This document shows positions 16,714 to 26,404 of a stretch of 64,000 nucleotides of DNA, in pieces. Position numbers and translations under genes: made by a program. How positions within the stretch are numbered: position 1 is the first letter of the stretch; the number at the start of each line of letters is the position of its first letter. Location of the stretch: positions 3,596,001 to 3,660,000 of the forward strand of contig NZ_JACHMO010000001.1 of NCBI RefSeq assembly GCF_014205015.1, written 5' to 3'. Below the pieces are notes generated by a model, which ran no database searches, was not told the DNA's origin, and saw nothing but the letters and a program-made list of their open reading frames with translations. The DNA is from Saccharothrix ecbatanensis. Lineage in GTDB: Bacteria > Actinomycetota > Actinomycetes > Mycobacteriales > Pseudonocardiaceae.

Positions 16714-19521
16714 CTACTTGACGGATTCGGTTGACGGCTGGTCATCCGCGTGGTCGAGTCCATCGAGTTGTTGGCGCACTCGTTCGGCGTCGGTGTCGCG
16801 CCCCTGTTCCCGGTACAGCTCCAGCGCCTCTTGCCACACCGCACGGGCGCGGTCGTGGTGGCCGAGGGCGGTGTGCGGATGGCCGAGTTGTGCGAGGTCG
16901 TCGGCCACGTGGTAGGTGTCGCACATGTCGCGGTGCAGGGTGATGGCCGCGTGGTAGTCGCGGATCGCCCGGTGGTGATGGCCGGTGTGGTGACTGATGT
17001 AGCCCATGGTGGTGAGGATTGCGGCCTCGCCCTCGCGGATGCCGTACCTGCGGCACTGGAGGAGCCCGACCTCGCAGTGTTCGGACGCTCGGTCGTAGTC
17101 GCCGACCAGTGCGGCATAGCAGGCGGTGAGGCAGCGCGAGAGGGCTTCCTCGACGGGGTTGTCGAGCAAGCGGTGGACGTCCAGGGCGCGGGTGGCGTGG
17201 TTCAACGCCTTGTGGTTGTCTCCCGCGTTCCGCCACGTCCACGCGAGCCCTCGGTGGTTCCGTGCCTGGTTGAGGAGATCGTCGTGGCGTTCGGCCAGGG
17301 TGAGTGCCTGGTGCAGGTGCTCGACCGCCTCGTCGAACCGCCCGACGCTCGCGTAGGCCATGCCCACCAGCCGCTGGGTGAGGATGTGGACGGCAGGTGC
17401 GTCGAGGTGTCTGCCGGCCGCCAGTCCGGTCCGCGTCACGGCGAGTTGGTCGTGGCTGTGTCCCCGCCGGTTTTGGAACGTGGTCAACGTCCAGGTCAGC
17501 TGCCACACGGCGGCGTACCACCGGTGGGTGGTGGCGATGTGTTGGGCTGCCAGCAGGTTGAGGTTCTCGGTGTCGAACCAGTCGAAGGCCGCGTGGGTGT
17601 CCGGGAGTACATGGGGTCGGGTGCCGGGTTCGGGCGTGTCCAGCCGGATCGGTGGGCGGTGGGGGTCCAGAATCCGTTCCCCGGTGTAGGCGGTGTGGAG
17701 GTAGAAGTTGACGACCCGCCGCAGCGCTGCGTCCCGCACCTCGTCGGGCAGCCGGCGGGCGGTGTCGGTGGCGTAGCGGCGGACCAGGTCGTGCATCCGC
17801 AACCGCCCGCGCGAGTCCTGGCTGATCAGCGACGCTTGTGCCAAGCCGTGCACCGCCGTCCTGGTCTCGTCCGGGGACAGGCCGGTGAGGCTGGTGGCGG
17901 CTGGCAGGCCGATGTCGGGGCCGGGTGCGATACCGAGCAACGAAAACACGGTGGCCTGTCGGGAGATGAGGGCTTGGTAAGACCAGGACAGCACAGCGGG
18001 CAAGCTGGCGGCGGGGTCGTCGTCGTCCAGCACGTCCAGGCCGACGTCCCGGAATTCCACAGCGAGCGCGGCCAGCGGGAGATCGGGACGGGTGTGAAGG
18101 TGGCCCGCGATGATGCTCAGCGCAAGCGGGAACCCGCCGCACAAGCCGATCAGTGCCTTCGCCGCCGCCGGCTCGGCGGTGACCCGGGCGAGGCCGAGCC
18201 GGTCGGTCAGCACGGTGTGCGCCTCGGCATCGGACAACACGTCCAAGCGCACGTGGTGGGCGCCGTGCCCGGTGATCAGGCCGGGGAGCTGGTTGCGGCT
18301 GGTCACGACCACGGTGCAGGTCGGACTGCCGGGCAGCAACGGGGTCGTCTGGGCGGCGTTGGCGGCGTTGTCGAGTACGAGCAGCATCCGCTTGCCCGCC
18401 ACCAGGCTGCGGAACAGGCCGGTTTGGGCGTGCAGGCTGGCCGGGATGCGGCCGGGTTCGACGCCGAGGGCGTCAAGGAAGCCGCGCACGGCCACCGTGG
18501 AATCCATGGGTGTGCCGGCGGGGCCGAAGCCCCGCAGGTCCACGAACAACTGCCCGTCGGGAAAACGGTCGGCGTGCCGGTGGGCCCAGTGCAGGGCCAG
18601 CCAGGTCTTGCCGATGCCGCCCGCGCCGGCGATGGCGGAAATGACCACCGTGGTCGTAGAGGTGTCGCGCAGGGTGGCGTCGAGCAGGTCCAGTTCCTCG
18701 TGGCGGCCTACGAACGGCGCAGGCGCTGCGGGCAGTTGCCGGGGCACCGCCGGCGCGACCGCCGAGCTCGTGGGTATGTCGGTCAGCTGGGGGTCGGCGA
18801 TCAGGATCTGCCGGTGCAGGTCCTGCAGGGCGGAGGCGGGGTCGCTGCCCAGTTCCACCACCAGCCGTTCCCGGACCTGCCGGTAGTGGGCCAATGCGTC
18901 GGCGGTGCGCCCGGCGCGGTGCAGGGCCAGCAGGTACTGGCCGGCGACGCGCTCGTCCAGCGGATGCTCGGCGACGCGCGTGGACAGCCTGGCCACCAGG
19001 TCCTCGCCGCGTCCTAGTCGCAGCAGGGTGTCGGTGAGGTCGCACTCGGCGTCCAGGCGCTCCCGGTGCAGCCGGTCGCGTTCGGCCTCGGCCCAGTCGC
19101 CGTCCAGGCCGGTCAGCGCGTCCCCGCGCCACAACCCCAGTGCCTCCTCCCACAGCGCCACGGCCCGCCGGTCGTCCTCGGCGAGGGCACGGGAACGCAG
19201 GTCGCGGAAGCGGTGCAGGTCGATCGCCAACGGCCGGACCGCCAAGGAGTAACCGCCCGAGCGCCGCACGATGGCCGCGGTGTCCGCGGTGTCCGCGGCC
19301 AGCACTTGGCGCAGCCTGGATACGTAGTTCACCAGCGTCTGCCGGGCCCGTAGCGGCGGCTGCTCCCCCCAGACCCGTTGGATCAGCCGGTCGACCGACA
19401 CCACCTGGTTGGCGTCCACCGCCAGCGCGGCCAGCACGCACCGCTGCCGAGCCGGTCCCGGATCGACCACCACGTCGTCCACGAGCGCGAACACCGCGCC
19501 CAGAATGCTGAACTCCACCAT
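16714..19521 (-). CDS. AfsR/SARP-type transcriptional regulator with NB-ARC and TPR
   Basis: ATG 19519-19521 is preceded by GGGGGGCG and starts MVEFSILGAVFALVDDVVVD, typical for SARPs; 935 residues. Domains in order: winged OmpR-type DNA-binding domain (about 10-95, with RQTLVNYVSRLRQVLAADTA), bacterial transcriptional activation domain (about 100-245), NB-ARC ATPase (Walker A GAGGIGKT at 299-306; MLLVLDNAANAAQTTPLLPG; the GLCGGFPLALSII helix), and C-terminal TPR repeats (about 690-920). AfsR-type proteins activate secondary-metabolite or morphological genes after a signal reaches the TPR/NB-ARC part. It is divergent from a small secreted protein gene, sharing a 153-bp intergenic region, so that gene is the first candidate target. 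No biosynthetic cluster lies nearby. Confidence 0.92.
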   Translation of the reverse strand: MVEFSILGAVFALVDDVVVDPGPARQRCVLAALAVDANQVVSVDRLIQRVWGEQPPLRARQTLVNYVSRLRQVLAADTADTAAIVRRSGGYSLAVRPLAIDLHRFRDLRSRALAEDDRRAVALWEEALGLWRGDALTGLDGDWAEAERDRLHRERLDAECDLTDTLLRLGRGEDLVARLSTRVAEHPLDERVAGQYLLALHRAGRTADALAHYRQVRERLVVELGSDPASALQDLHRQILIADPQLTDIPTSSAVAPAVPRQLPAAPAPFVGRHEELDLLDATLRDTSTTTVVISAIAGAGGIGKTWLALHWAHRHADRFPDGQLFVDLRGFGPAGTPMDSTVAVRGFLDALGVEPGRIPASLHAQTGLFRSLVAGKRMLLVLDNAANAAQTTPLLPGSPTCTVVVTSRNQLPGLITGHGAHHVRLDVLSDAEAHTVLTDRLGLARVTAEPAAAKALIGLCGGFPLALSIIAGHLHTRPDLPLAALAVEFRDVGLDVLDDDDPAASLPAVLSWSYQALISRQATVFSLLGIAPGPDIGLPAATSLTGLSPDETRTAVHGLAQASLISQDSRGRLRMHDLVRRYATDTARRLPDEVRDAALRRVVNFYLHTAYTGERILDPHRPPIRLDTPEPGTRPHVLPDTHAAFDWFDTENLNLLAAQHIATTHRWYAAVWQLTWTLTTFQNRRGHSHDQLAVTRTGLAAGRHLDAPAVHILTQRLVGMAYASVGRFDEAVEHLHQALTLAERHDDLLNQARNHRGLAWTWRNAGDNHKALNHATRALDVHRLLDNPVEEALSRCLTACYAALVGDYDRASEHCEVGLLQCRRYGIREGEAAILTTMGYISHHTGHHHRAIRDYHAAITLHRDMCDTYHVADDLAQLGHPHTALGHHDRARAVWQEALELYREQGRDTDAERVRQQLDGLDHADDQPSTESVK

Positions 19522-19674
19522 CGCCCCCCGTGAAGCTGACCCGGAAGCCGGCCTACCGCCCCTGACCAGCGCGTTGTGGGAAATCACGGGTAATTCACAC
19601 GAACGGCCCCAGACGATGGGTCCGTGACCGTCCGGACCACGGGTGGCACGCCACAGGACAAGGAGAGGGGCACG

Positions 19675-20151
19675 ATGAGGACGACGAAGGTCCTGGCACG
19701 GAGGCTGGTGATGCTGTTCTTGCCGGTGGTCGCCGCGATTTCGCTGGTCGCCCCCGCAAGCGCCGAGTCGAACACTTCCACGCGGTGGCTGACGGTGGGA
19801 ACGGACGGCTCGGTTTCGGCCGCGGACACCGGTTCTCCCGTCACGCCGCTGGCGCTGACGAGCTACATCAGCAACGAGAACGCCACTGGCATCGGAGTGT
19901 CGAAGGACAACGTCGCCGGTAACTACCAGGCGATCCTGCCTGGCCATCGGCGCACGGACGGCACCCCCCTCTACTGGAGCCGAGCCCTGTCCTTCTACAT
20001 CGGCGTTGGATACTGCGCCGATGCCTACTACTGGGCGGGCGCCTGGCGGTTCGGGGCCGCGTTCAGGGGACCCCTGGAGGTTTTCACCGATCAGACCATC
20101 CCTGGTGAAACCGTCGCGAGGTGGGCGGTCCGGTACATCCGCCGCTGCTGA
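19675..20151 (+). CDS. small secreted protein of unknown function
   Basis: ATG 19675 follows AGGAGAGGGG. The 158-residue product has a clear signal peptide (MRTTKVLARRLVMLFLPVVA, AISLVAPASA, cleavage near residue 31). The mature part is ~127 residues with many aromatics (PLYWSRALSFYIGVGYC, AYYWAGAWRFGAAF) and two cysteines, Cys122 in GYCADAYYW and the C-terminal residue. No family was recognised. Position divergent to the AfsR-type regulator suggests that regulator controls it. A strong hairpin ends the transcript. Confidence 0.7.
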   Translation: MRTTKVLARRLVMLFLPVVAAISLVAPASAESNTSTRWLTVGTDGSVSAADTGSPVTPLALTSYISNENATGIGVSKDNVAGNYQAILPGHRRTDGTPLYWSRALSFYIGVGYCADAYYWAGAWRFGAAFRGPLEVFTDQTIPGETVARWAVRYIRRC

Positions 20152-20173
20152 CACGTCCGCTCGAAGGCATGAG

Positions 20174-20208
20174 GACGGCCTCCCCCGGCAGCGCCGGGGG
20201 AGGCCGTC
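20174..20208 (+). terminator. intrinsic-type terminator after the small secreted protein
   Basis: Perfect 16-bp stem (20174-20189 with 20193-20208; left arm GACGGCCTCCCCCGGC) and AGC loop, 22 bp after the stop codon. Confidence 0.85.
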
Positions 20209-20272
20209 GGCGCGACGGGCGATCCGCGGGAGGCTGAAGAGACGGTCGAGCGTGGCGGAATAGGCGACCATC

Positions 20273-20331
20273 GTGAGCCTCTGGTGTCCGGGACAAGATC
20301 TTCGCAGACCTGTTCCGACCAGAGGCTCACG
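20273..20331. repeat. 13-bp inverted repeat, probable IS-end remnant
   Basis: GTGAGCCTCTGGT (20273-20285) and its exact complement ACCAGAGGCTCAC (20319-20331) are separated by 33 bp. On the minus strand just inside, MVAYSATLDRLFSLPRI resembles the N-terminus of some DDE transposases (weak). The 20332-20625 stretch contains no gene. Confidence 0.5.
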
Positions 20332-20625
20332 TCCTTCCACAGGTCAGCGCCTCACCATCCAATTGGCGACTCGCCCCAGACCATTTCGCCGAGAAAACGT
20401 CAGCGGGGTGGGTTTATGGTTGTCAGCGAAGAATTGAATCGATTCCAACTACCCGTAACAACCATAAACACCGCTTCTCCTGTTCAACTAAAGTGGGCGC
20501 GCCCGGCCGGCCATGACGCCACCTTCATTCGAACTTCAGCCGCGACACGCTACTGGACGGTCGGACTCACCCTGACGCGCGGCGTGCTTGGGGCCGGCTG
20601 GCGGTCAACGGGCCGGGAACACGGG

Positions 20626-21120
20626 TCAGAAGCCGTTCTTCCAGTCCTGGAAGTTGCTTCCGCATACGTGCGTATACGCGTTACCGACCCTGTCGCTGTC
20701 GAGGCACTGGCCCGCTACCGGAGCCCTGAAGACATAGACCCTGGGCTCGCGCTCCCGGATATCCCAGTGCATCGTCCAATTGTGAATGCAAGCAGTGGTG
20801 TAAATTGCACCCGGACGGTTCGTGGCCAAACACATTCCGGTGGCCGGGTTTCGCACCAGCCAGCGACCCAAGCTTGGGATCGGGATCAGATGCCAGTCCT
20901 GGAAGTTGTTCCCGGATTGACAGGGGAGGGTGTACACGTTACCGGCGAAGTTGTTGTCCAAGCACCTTCCCGTCGCCCAGCTCCGCAAGACGGTGATCTG
21001 CTCGTTAACAGCGATGGTCGCAGCCGACGCCGCCGGGGGCACAAACGTGATGCTCGCGGCGAACGCCGACGCCGCGACGGCAATGGCAACGGCGAATTTC
21101 TTTACCGAGAAGATGTGCAT
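20626..21120 (-). CDS. secreted ricin-type beta-trefoil lectin
   Basis: ATG 21118-21120 is preceded by GAGAGGG. The 164-residue product has a signal peptide (MHIFSVKKFAVAIAVAASAF, AASITFVPPAASA) and a single ricin B-type lectin domain. The QxW signatures appear as NNFQDWHLI and SNFQDWKNGF; paired cysteines of the repeats are ATGRCLDNN...LPCQSG, ATGMCLAT...TACIHN and VAGQCLDSD...HVCGSN. Ricin-type lectins bind galactose, xylan or other glycans; here there is no catalytic partner, so a stand-alone carbohydrate-binding or competition factor is likely. GC content is lower than in neighbours, hinting at a different origin. Confidence 0.85.
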   Translation of the reverse strand: MHIFSVKKFAVAIAVAASAFAASITFVPPAASAATIAVNEQITVLRSWATGRCLDNNFAGNVYTLPCQSGNNFQDWHLIPIPSLGRWLVRNPATGMCLATNRPGAIYTTACIHNWTMHWDIREREPRVYVFRAPVAGQCLDSDRVGNAYTHVCGSNFQDWKNGF

Positions 21121-21887
21121 TGACCCTCTCTTGGATCAGTGAAATCAGGGGATGAACGTCGTCGCCGATACGGCGGGTGTTCTTAGCGGACGTGATGGGC
21201 AGCGGTGAGGCACCGCAGTGCCCCTGTCCTATGGGGTCGCCGACACGATCGTCGATCTTGCGCACGGTGACCCCTCACTCGGGACGCCGTTCCGGCACGG
21301 GCGACTCGCGTACTTGCCGGCGGTGTTCATCTGCGTCGTCGGTGAACTCATTCACCGACGGTTCGGCGGTGAGCGGGATGCCGCGGTCCGCCCCGCTCAG
21401 GCCCCCGAATCGCTGCGGTCGTGGCGGAACACGCGTTCAGAGTCGCCGCTTCTGCGGGAGCGTGAAAGCCACCGGGTCGAGCGGGCGCCCCAGCTCCTGG
21501 ATCACCACGATCACCGCCTTGGCCTGCTGATCGGAAGCCGGGCCCAGACGCCGGCAGCGACAACGTTGCTGCGCCTGCGAACAGGCAGCGGCCAGTGCCC
21601 GACTGCTGGAATTGGCCGGTCAGCGTCCATGTCGACGCGATGCGCGAGCCCGAGGATCGCGCCGGCCCGTGAAGGCCGCGGCCTCGGTCAACGGGTCAGG
21701 GTCCGGCGCAAATTCCGGCAGGGCGTGTTTCGTACGCATTGATGTCCCTTCGACGAGCGGAACGAACGTGGTAGACGCTAGGGCGGCGATGGGTGTTCAG
21801 GTTCGGCGTCGCAATGTGAACAACAAGTCCTGAACACCCTTACGGCGGCTGTACAGCACCGCACCGGGTGCACGACAATCACGGGTC
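21121..21887. other. long gene-poor stretch
   Basis: About 770 bp without a convincing gene. On the minus strand, 21446-21560 reads ASDQQAKAVIVVIQELGRPL and then DPVAFTLPQKRRL before a stop; this looks like the C-terminus of an unidentified gene without its body. The last 100 bp lead into the next gene. Confidence 0.4.
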
Positions 21888-24608
21888 GTGCCACCTCGTG
21901 AACGGCCGCTGAGGGCCGAGGACACACCGTTGTTGAAATTCGCGGGGGATCTACGGCGCCTGCGCCGCAGCGCCGGTTCGCCCTCCTACCGTGAACTGGG
22001 ATCGTGGGCGAACTACTCGGCCGCGGCGTTGTCGGAGGCGACGGCGGGCCGCAGATTGCCGAGCCTGAGCCTGACGCGGGCGTTCGTCCGCGCGTGTGGC
22101 GGCGACGTCGGCGACTGGACCGCGCGATGGCGGCACCTGGCCGTCGAGCCCGAGCCCGCCGACGACGAGCCGCCGTACGTGGGCCTGCGCAGCTACCAGG
22201 TGGCGGACGCCGAACGGTTCTTCGGCCGGGAGGCGATCCTCGCGTCGCTGCTGGAACTCGTGGCGGAACGCCCCTTCGTCGGGGTGTTCGGCGCGTCCGG
22301 CTCCGGCAAGTCCTCGCTGCTGCGTGCCGGGCTCGTCGCGGCGGGCGGGCGCACGGCCGTCGTGGTGGCACCGGGAGCGGACCCGGTCACCGAGGTCGCG
22401 GTGCGGGTTGCCGCGCTGCTCGACCGGTCTGCCGTCGACGTGCGGGCCGAACTCGCCGCAGACCCGGCGGTCCTGCGCGGGTTGCTCCGCGCGGCAGGGG
22501 ATGACGTGCTGCTCGTGGTGGACCAGTTCGAGGAGGTCTTCACGCTCTGCGCCGCGCCGGACCGGAGTTGGCTCGTCGAGGCGATCACCCACGCCACATC
22601 GGCGACCACTCGCGTGGTGATCGGGGTGCGCGCCGACTTCTACGAGCACTGCGGGCAACACCCGGCACTGGTCGCCGCACTGCACCGGGCTCAGCTCATG
22701 GTCGGGCCGATGACCGCCGACGAACTGCGCCGCATCGTGACCGAACCGGCGGCGCAGCGTGGTGCCACCGTGGAGGCGGCGCTGCTGGCCCGGTTGGTCG
22801 CCGACGTCGCGGGACAGCCGGGCGCGCTGCCGCTGGTGTCGCACGCGCTCGTGGAGACGTGGCAACGGCGTCGCGGCATGACGCTGTCGCTGTCGGGCTA
22901 CACGGACGCGGGCGGCGTCACGCACGCCCTGGCAAGGTCGGCGGACGAGCTCTACGAGGCACTGCCCGACGGGCTGCGCACGGCGGCACGGCGGTTGTTC
23001 CTGCGGCTGAGCGCTCCGGGTGACGGCACCCAGGACACCGGCAGGCGGGTGCGGCGAGCCGAGGTCGACACACCCGCCGCGCTGCTCGACCGGCTGTCGG
23101 CGGCCCGGCTGATCATCCTCGACCAAGACAGCGTCGAGCTCGCGCACGAGGCGTTGCTGAGTGCGTGGCCGCGGCTCGCGGGCTGGCTCGACGAGGACCG
23201 CGACGCGCTGCGGGCGCACCGCAGGCTGACCGAGGCGGCCGACACGTGGCTGGCGCACGACCGCGACCCGGACACCCTCTACCGCGGTGCGCGGCTGGAG
23301 CAGGCGCGGCAGCTGCTCGACCGGCTCAACGCGCGCGAGCGGGAGTTCGTCGACGCCTCGGTAGCCGCCGAGCGTGCCCACGACGCAGACCGCAGGCGCG
23401 CCTTGCGCCGGCTGCGCCGACTGGTCGCGTGTCTGGTGGTGCTGGTCCTGGTGTCCGCGGGCACCGCCGTGCTGGCCGTGACCTCGCAACGGGAGGCGAC
23501 GCGGTTACGCAACCACGCCCTGTCACAACGGGCGGCCGACAAAGCAGCCGAGCTGCTGCACACCAACCCACTCGACGCGGCCGTCCTCGCACTCGCCGGC
23601 TACCGCGTGGCGCCGACAACCGAAGCTCACGACGCCCTCATCCTGGCCGACGCCGCCATCGGCGCGAACGCGAACCGCGACAACGACCTGGGGCATTTGA
23701 TCCGGCCACCCGGCGACCGGGTCGCGATCACGCTGGAGGCCGACGCGGCGCAACTGTGGGCGCGGGACGGCTCAGGGTGGCGGCGTGCGGGACGCCTGAA
23801 ACCGATCAACTTCCCCTACCTGGTCAGCGCCGACGAAAACCGGGTGGTCACCAGGCAATCCAGTGGCGGAGACATCATGTGGGACGTCACCGATCTCGAC
23901 GCACCCAGGCCGGTGCCGCTGCCACCGCTGCCACTCGTGCACAGCCTGGACACGCACGGCGATGTACTCACGGCTGTGGTCGACGGCGAAGCCGTGGTGT
24001 GGCGCTCCGGAATCGAGACGCGCCTCCCGGGGACAGGTGTCGAAGCCGCCATGCCGTTGCCCGACGGAACCGGCGCAGTGATAGTCCGCCGCCACGACGG
24101 CGACCGCCGCGACGTCGAAGTGTGGACGCTGGACGGCACACCGCACCGAACCGCCGTCCTCATGAATGCCGACGCGCCACTTGAGCCGACCATCGGCCCG
24201 GCAGGCCATGTCGCGGTGGTCAACCACACCACGTCACGTCTGGTCGTGCTGGACGTCACCGCGCCTGCCACACCACTTATCGACGTCATACTCGGACCGG
24301 AACAACGCCTTGTCACGTTCTCGGCCGACGGACACGCGATCGCCGCGACGGGCCGGGACCGGGTGTCGCTGTGGGACCTGTCACGCGGCCGTGCGCTGCT
24401 TTCGCTGCAGGCACAGGGAATCAATTTCACTCTCACCCGCTACCACCCCGACAGCGGTGAGCTGCACGCGATCACGGCCCCCACGGACACGGTGTGGCGC
24501 ATGGACACGAACTTCGACCAGGTGCTCCGCAGGGCGTGCACACGACCGCTCACCGTCGACTGGCCCACCCACTTCCCCGACATCACCCCGCCGCGGCTGT
24601 GTCCATGA
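21888..24608 (+). CDS. HTH-nSTAND1 ATPase with transmembrane helix and degenerate beta-propeller
   Basis: 906 residues from GTG 21888. Order: small helix-turn-helix (about 15-75: LRRLRRSAGSPSYRELGSWA, SAAALSEATAGRRLPSLSLT), the nSTAND1 entry motif YVGLRSYQVADAERFFGREA (97-116), Walker A GASGSGKSS (135-143), Walker B LLVVDQFEEVF (208-218), an arm domain ending in ELAHEALLSAWPRLAGWLDE, one membrane helix (about 512-531), then ~370 residues with weak WD-like repeats (VSLWDLSRGRALLS near the end). STAND ATPases are signal-activated switches that oligomerise on nucleotide exchange; some defend against phage. Here the sensor propeller would sit on the other side of the membrane from the HTH and ATPase. 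Monocistronic; no effector domain other than the HTH is seen. Confidence 0.85.
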   Translation: MPPRERPLRAEDTPLLKFAGDLRRLRRSAGSPSYRELGSWANYSAAALSEATAGRRLPSLSLTRAFVRACGGDVGDWTARWRHLAVEPEPADDEPPYVGLRSYQVADAERFFGREAILASLLELVAERPFVGVFGASGSGKSSLLRAGLVAAGGRTAVVVAPGADPVTEVAVRVAALLDRSAVDVRAELAADPAVLRGLLRAAGDDVLLVVDQFEEVFTLCAAPDRSWLVEAITHATSATTRVVIGVRADFYEHCGQHPALVAALHRAQLMVGPMTADELRRIVTEPAAQRGATVEAALLARLVADVAGQPGALPLVSHALVETWQRRRGMTLSLSGYTDAGGVTHALARSADELYEALPDGLRTAARRLFLRLSAPGDGTQDTGRRVRRAEVDTPAALLDRLSAARLIILDQDSVELAHEALLSAWPRLAGWLDEDRDALRAHRRLTEAADTWLAHDRDPDTLYRGARLEQARQLLDRLNAREREFVDASVAAERAHDADRRRALRRLRRLVACLVVLVLVSAGTAVLAVTSQREATRLRNHALSQRAADKAAELLHTNPLDAAVLALAGYRVAPTTEAHDALILADAAIGANANRDNDLGHLIRPPGDRVAITLEADAAQLWARDGSGWRRAGRLKPINFPYLVSADENRVVTRQSSGGDIMWDVTDLDAPRPVPLPPLPLVHSLDTHGDVLTAVVDGEAVVWRSGIETRLPGTGVEAAMPLPDGTGAVIVRRHDGDRRDVEVWTLDGTPHRTAVLMNADAPLEPTIGPAGHVAVVNHTTSRLVVLDVTAPATPLIDVILGPEQRLVTFSADGHAIAATGRDRVSLWDLSRGRALLSLQAQGINFTLTRYHPDSGELHAITAPTDTVWRMDTNFDQVLRRACTRPLTVDWPTHFPDITPPRLCP

Positions 24609-25043
24609 CGCCTCCAACCACGAGTCCTCGGCGTCTCCGAGGGCGGCAGCACCCGTAGCGCCTATTCATGAGAAAGTCAGGCTTACCGGTTTCGCCGCGT
24701 CCTGAATTGCCCGCCGCAGCCCTATTTTGCGGCTCGGCCACCTACGCTGAAGCCGTCCGCCAGGGCGCGACGCACCCAGGCCGCGGAGGAACGAGCCCTG
24801 CAGCGGCACACCGCGGTCCACGGCCTGCGGACGACATTTTCGGCATGCAGTGCTCGTCGAGCTCCTCGCGGAACCGGGCCCAGGGCGGCTGCCGTCGTGT
24901 CTTGCGCCTGGACGACGAAGACCCGCTGCACGACTGCTTCCGCCGTAGCGTCCCGTACTTCGCCTGCCAGCGCTTGGGCACCGGCCCGCAACAGTCGTAC
25001 ACCGCGTGTGGTCAGGGCATGCGGCTGCGCCGATCTGGCGAGG
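24609..25043. other. gene-poor stretch with possible MarR-like remnant
   Basis: On the minus strand, about 24850-25030 reads ALTTRGVRLLRAGAQALAGE and VRDATAEAVVQRVFVVQAQD, reminiscent of the C-terminal helices of MarR-type regulators, but without a DNA-binding domain. Otherwise nothing. Confidence 0.35.
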
Positions 25044-25778
25044 TCAGGAGACGGCCGCGTCGAGCAGGTCGGCTAGTTCGGCGGGCGCCGAGAGCATCGG
25101 CCAGTGCCCCGTGGGCAAGTCGAAACGCCGCCATGGCGGCTGGTTCAGGTAGGCGAGCATCGGAATCCCGGCATCGAGCAGGGCCTTGAAGTCGTGGCAG
25201 GCGATCAGGACGCGGTCCACGCCGGGACCAGGGTCGGCAGGGTCGGCGAGGCGCTGGGTGTAGGTGCCGAACGGATGCGGGGTGGCACGCGCGAGCAGAC
25301 GCTCCAGCTCGGGCTCGTCGAGTCCGTCGAGGCTGCTGGACATGCCGAGAATGTCGATCGGCGGCATTGCCAGCTGCCACCCGTCGCCGAGCGCGTTGAC
25401 CTGCTGACGCAGCTGGTCGGCTACCTGCGGTGGCATGAGGTCGAGCATGCACATGCCTGAGGCGAACGGGGCGCTGTCCACGTAGACCACGCGCTCCAGC
25501 CGGTGGCCGAGGCGTCCCGCGGACCCGGTGACCGGAGCGGCGGCGTAGCTGTGGGCGACCAAGGTGATGTCACGCAGGTCCTGCCGCTCGACCAGATCGG
25601 TGATGTCGCTGATGTGGGTGCTCAGGTTCGTCTGAGGACCGCCCAGGTCGGCGCGCTCGGCCAAGCCCGTCAGCGTCACCGCTACCGCGGTGTGGCCGCG
25701 CTCCCGCAGAGCGCGAGCAGTCTCTTCCCAAGCCCATGCCCCGAGCCAGGCGCCGGGAACCAATACGAAGGTAGCCAT
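25044..25778 (-). CDS. alpha/beta-hydrolase (salicylate-esterase-like)
   Basis: 244 residues from ATG 25776-25778 (GGGAG upstream). The protein begins MATFVLVPGAWLGAWAWEET, the strand and oxyanion loop of EstC/methyl-ester esterase-type hydrolases. The nucleophile elbow is VAHSYAAAP (Ser in H-S-Y), the acid probably lies in VLIACHDFKALLD and the catalytic His in LPTGHWPML. No signal peptide, so cytoplasmic. The gene is divergent from a decayed WYL-type regulator 80-100 bp away, a common arrangement for regulator-target pairs; with the regulator broken, the hydrolase may now be unregulated (inference). Confidence 0.85.
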   Translation of the reverse strand: MATFVLVPGAWLGAWAWEETARALRERGHTAVAVTLTGLAERADLGGPQTNLSTHISDITDLVERQDLRDITLVAHSYAAAPVTGSAGRLGHRLERVVYVDSAPFASGMCMLDLMPPQVADQLRQQVNALGDGWQLAMPPIDILGMSSSLDGLDEPELERLLARATPHPFGTYTQRLADPADPGPGVDRVLIACHDFKALLDAGIPMLAYLNQPPWRRFDLPTGHWPMLSAPAELADLLDAAVS

Positions 25779-25856
25779 GTGATCTCCCTGAAGTGCGGTG
25801 TCTGCCGGGAGCGTAAGTTCAATACAGGACACAATCCGCCCTAGAACATTGAGTGA

Positions 25857-26340
25857 TCCACGTCCCATCCCCTCACCCGTGTGCTGACGCTGCTGGAACT
25901 CCTCCAGTCCACGCCCGACTCACCGGAGCCGAACTGGCCGACCGCCTCGGCACCGACGTCCGCACCGTGCGCCGATACACCGCGCACCTGCGGGACCTCG
26001 GTATCCCTGTGGAGGCAGAACGCGGCCGCTACGGCGGCTACCGACTGGCCCGCGGATACCGAATGCCCCCATTGGTCCTCATCAACGACGAGGCACTTGC
26101 CGTTGTCCTGGGCCTGGTCGCCGCGGAACGCCTCGGCATGGGCACCGCGGTGCCGGCCAGTGCTGGCGCCCTTGCGAAGATCGAGCGGGTGCTGCCGCAG
26201 GCGCTGCGCGAACCGCTCGCCGCCATCCGCGAATCCCTCGCATTCACCGGCAACGCCGTCATCGGGCAAGCCCCAGGGGCCGGCATTCTGCTCGCCCTGG
26301 CCCAAGCCGCCGTAGGGATCGACATCGCGGTTGTGGACCG
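25857..26340 (+). pseudogene. HTH/WYL-type (YafY-like) regulator, frameshifted and truncated
   Basis: The expected N-terminus SHPLTRVLTLLELLQSTP is followed, one frame over, by RLTGAELADRLGTDVRTVRR, YTAHLRDLGIPVEAERGRYG, GYRLARGYRMPPLVL and the linker up to AAIRESLAFTG. One C is missing at the CCC of 25913-25915, causing the shift, and there is no good start codon. The WYL domain is replaced near 26340 by IS5-type sequence. It probably once controlled the divergent hydrolase. Confidence 0.75.
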
Positions 26341-26404
26341 CGGACGGCCCGCCGCATCACCTTCACCTGTCCCGAACGTAACGACCAGATCGCCCACCGC
26401 GCCA

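Noticed and set aside
16750..19017. A 755-codon frame antisense to the AfsR-type gene
   Set aside because: Composition is Val/Gly/Gln-rich shadow sequence; the regulator on the minus strand is unambiguous.
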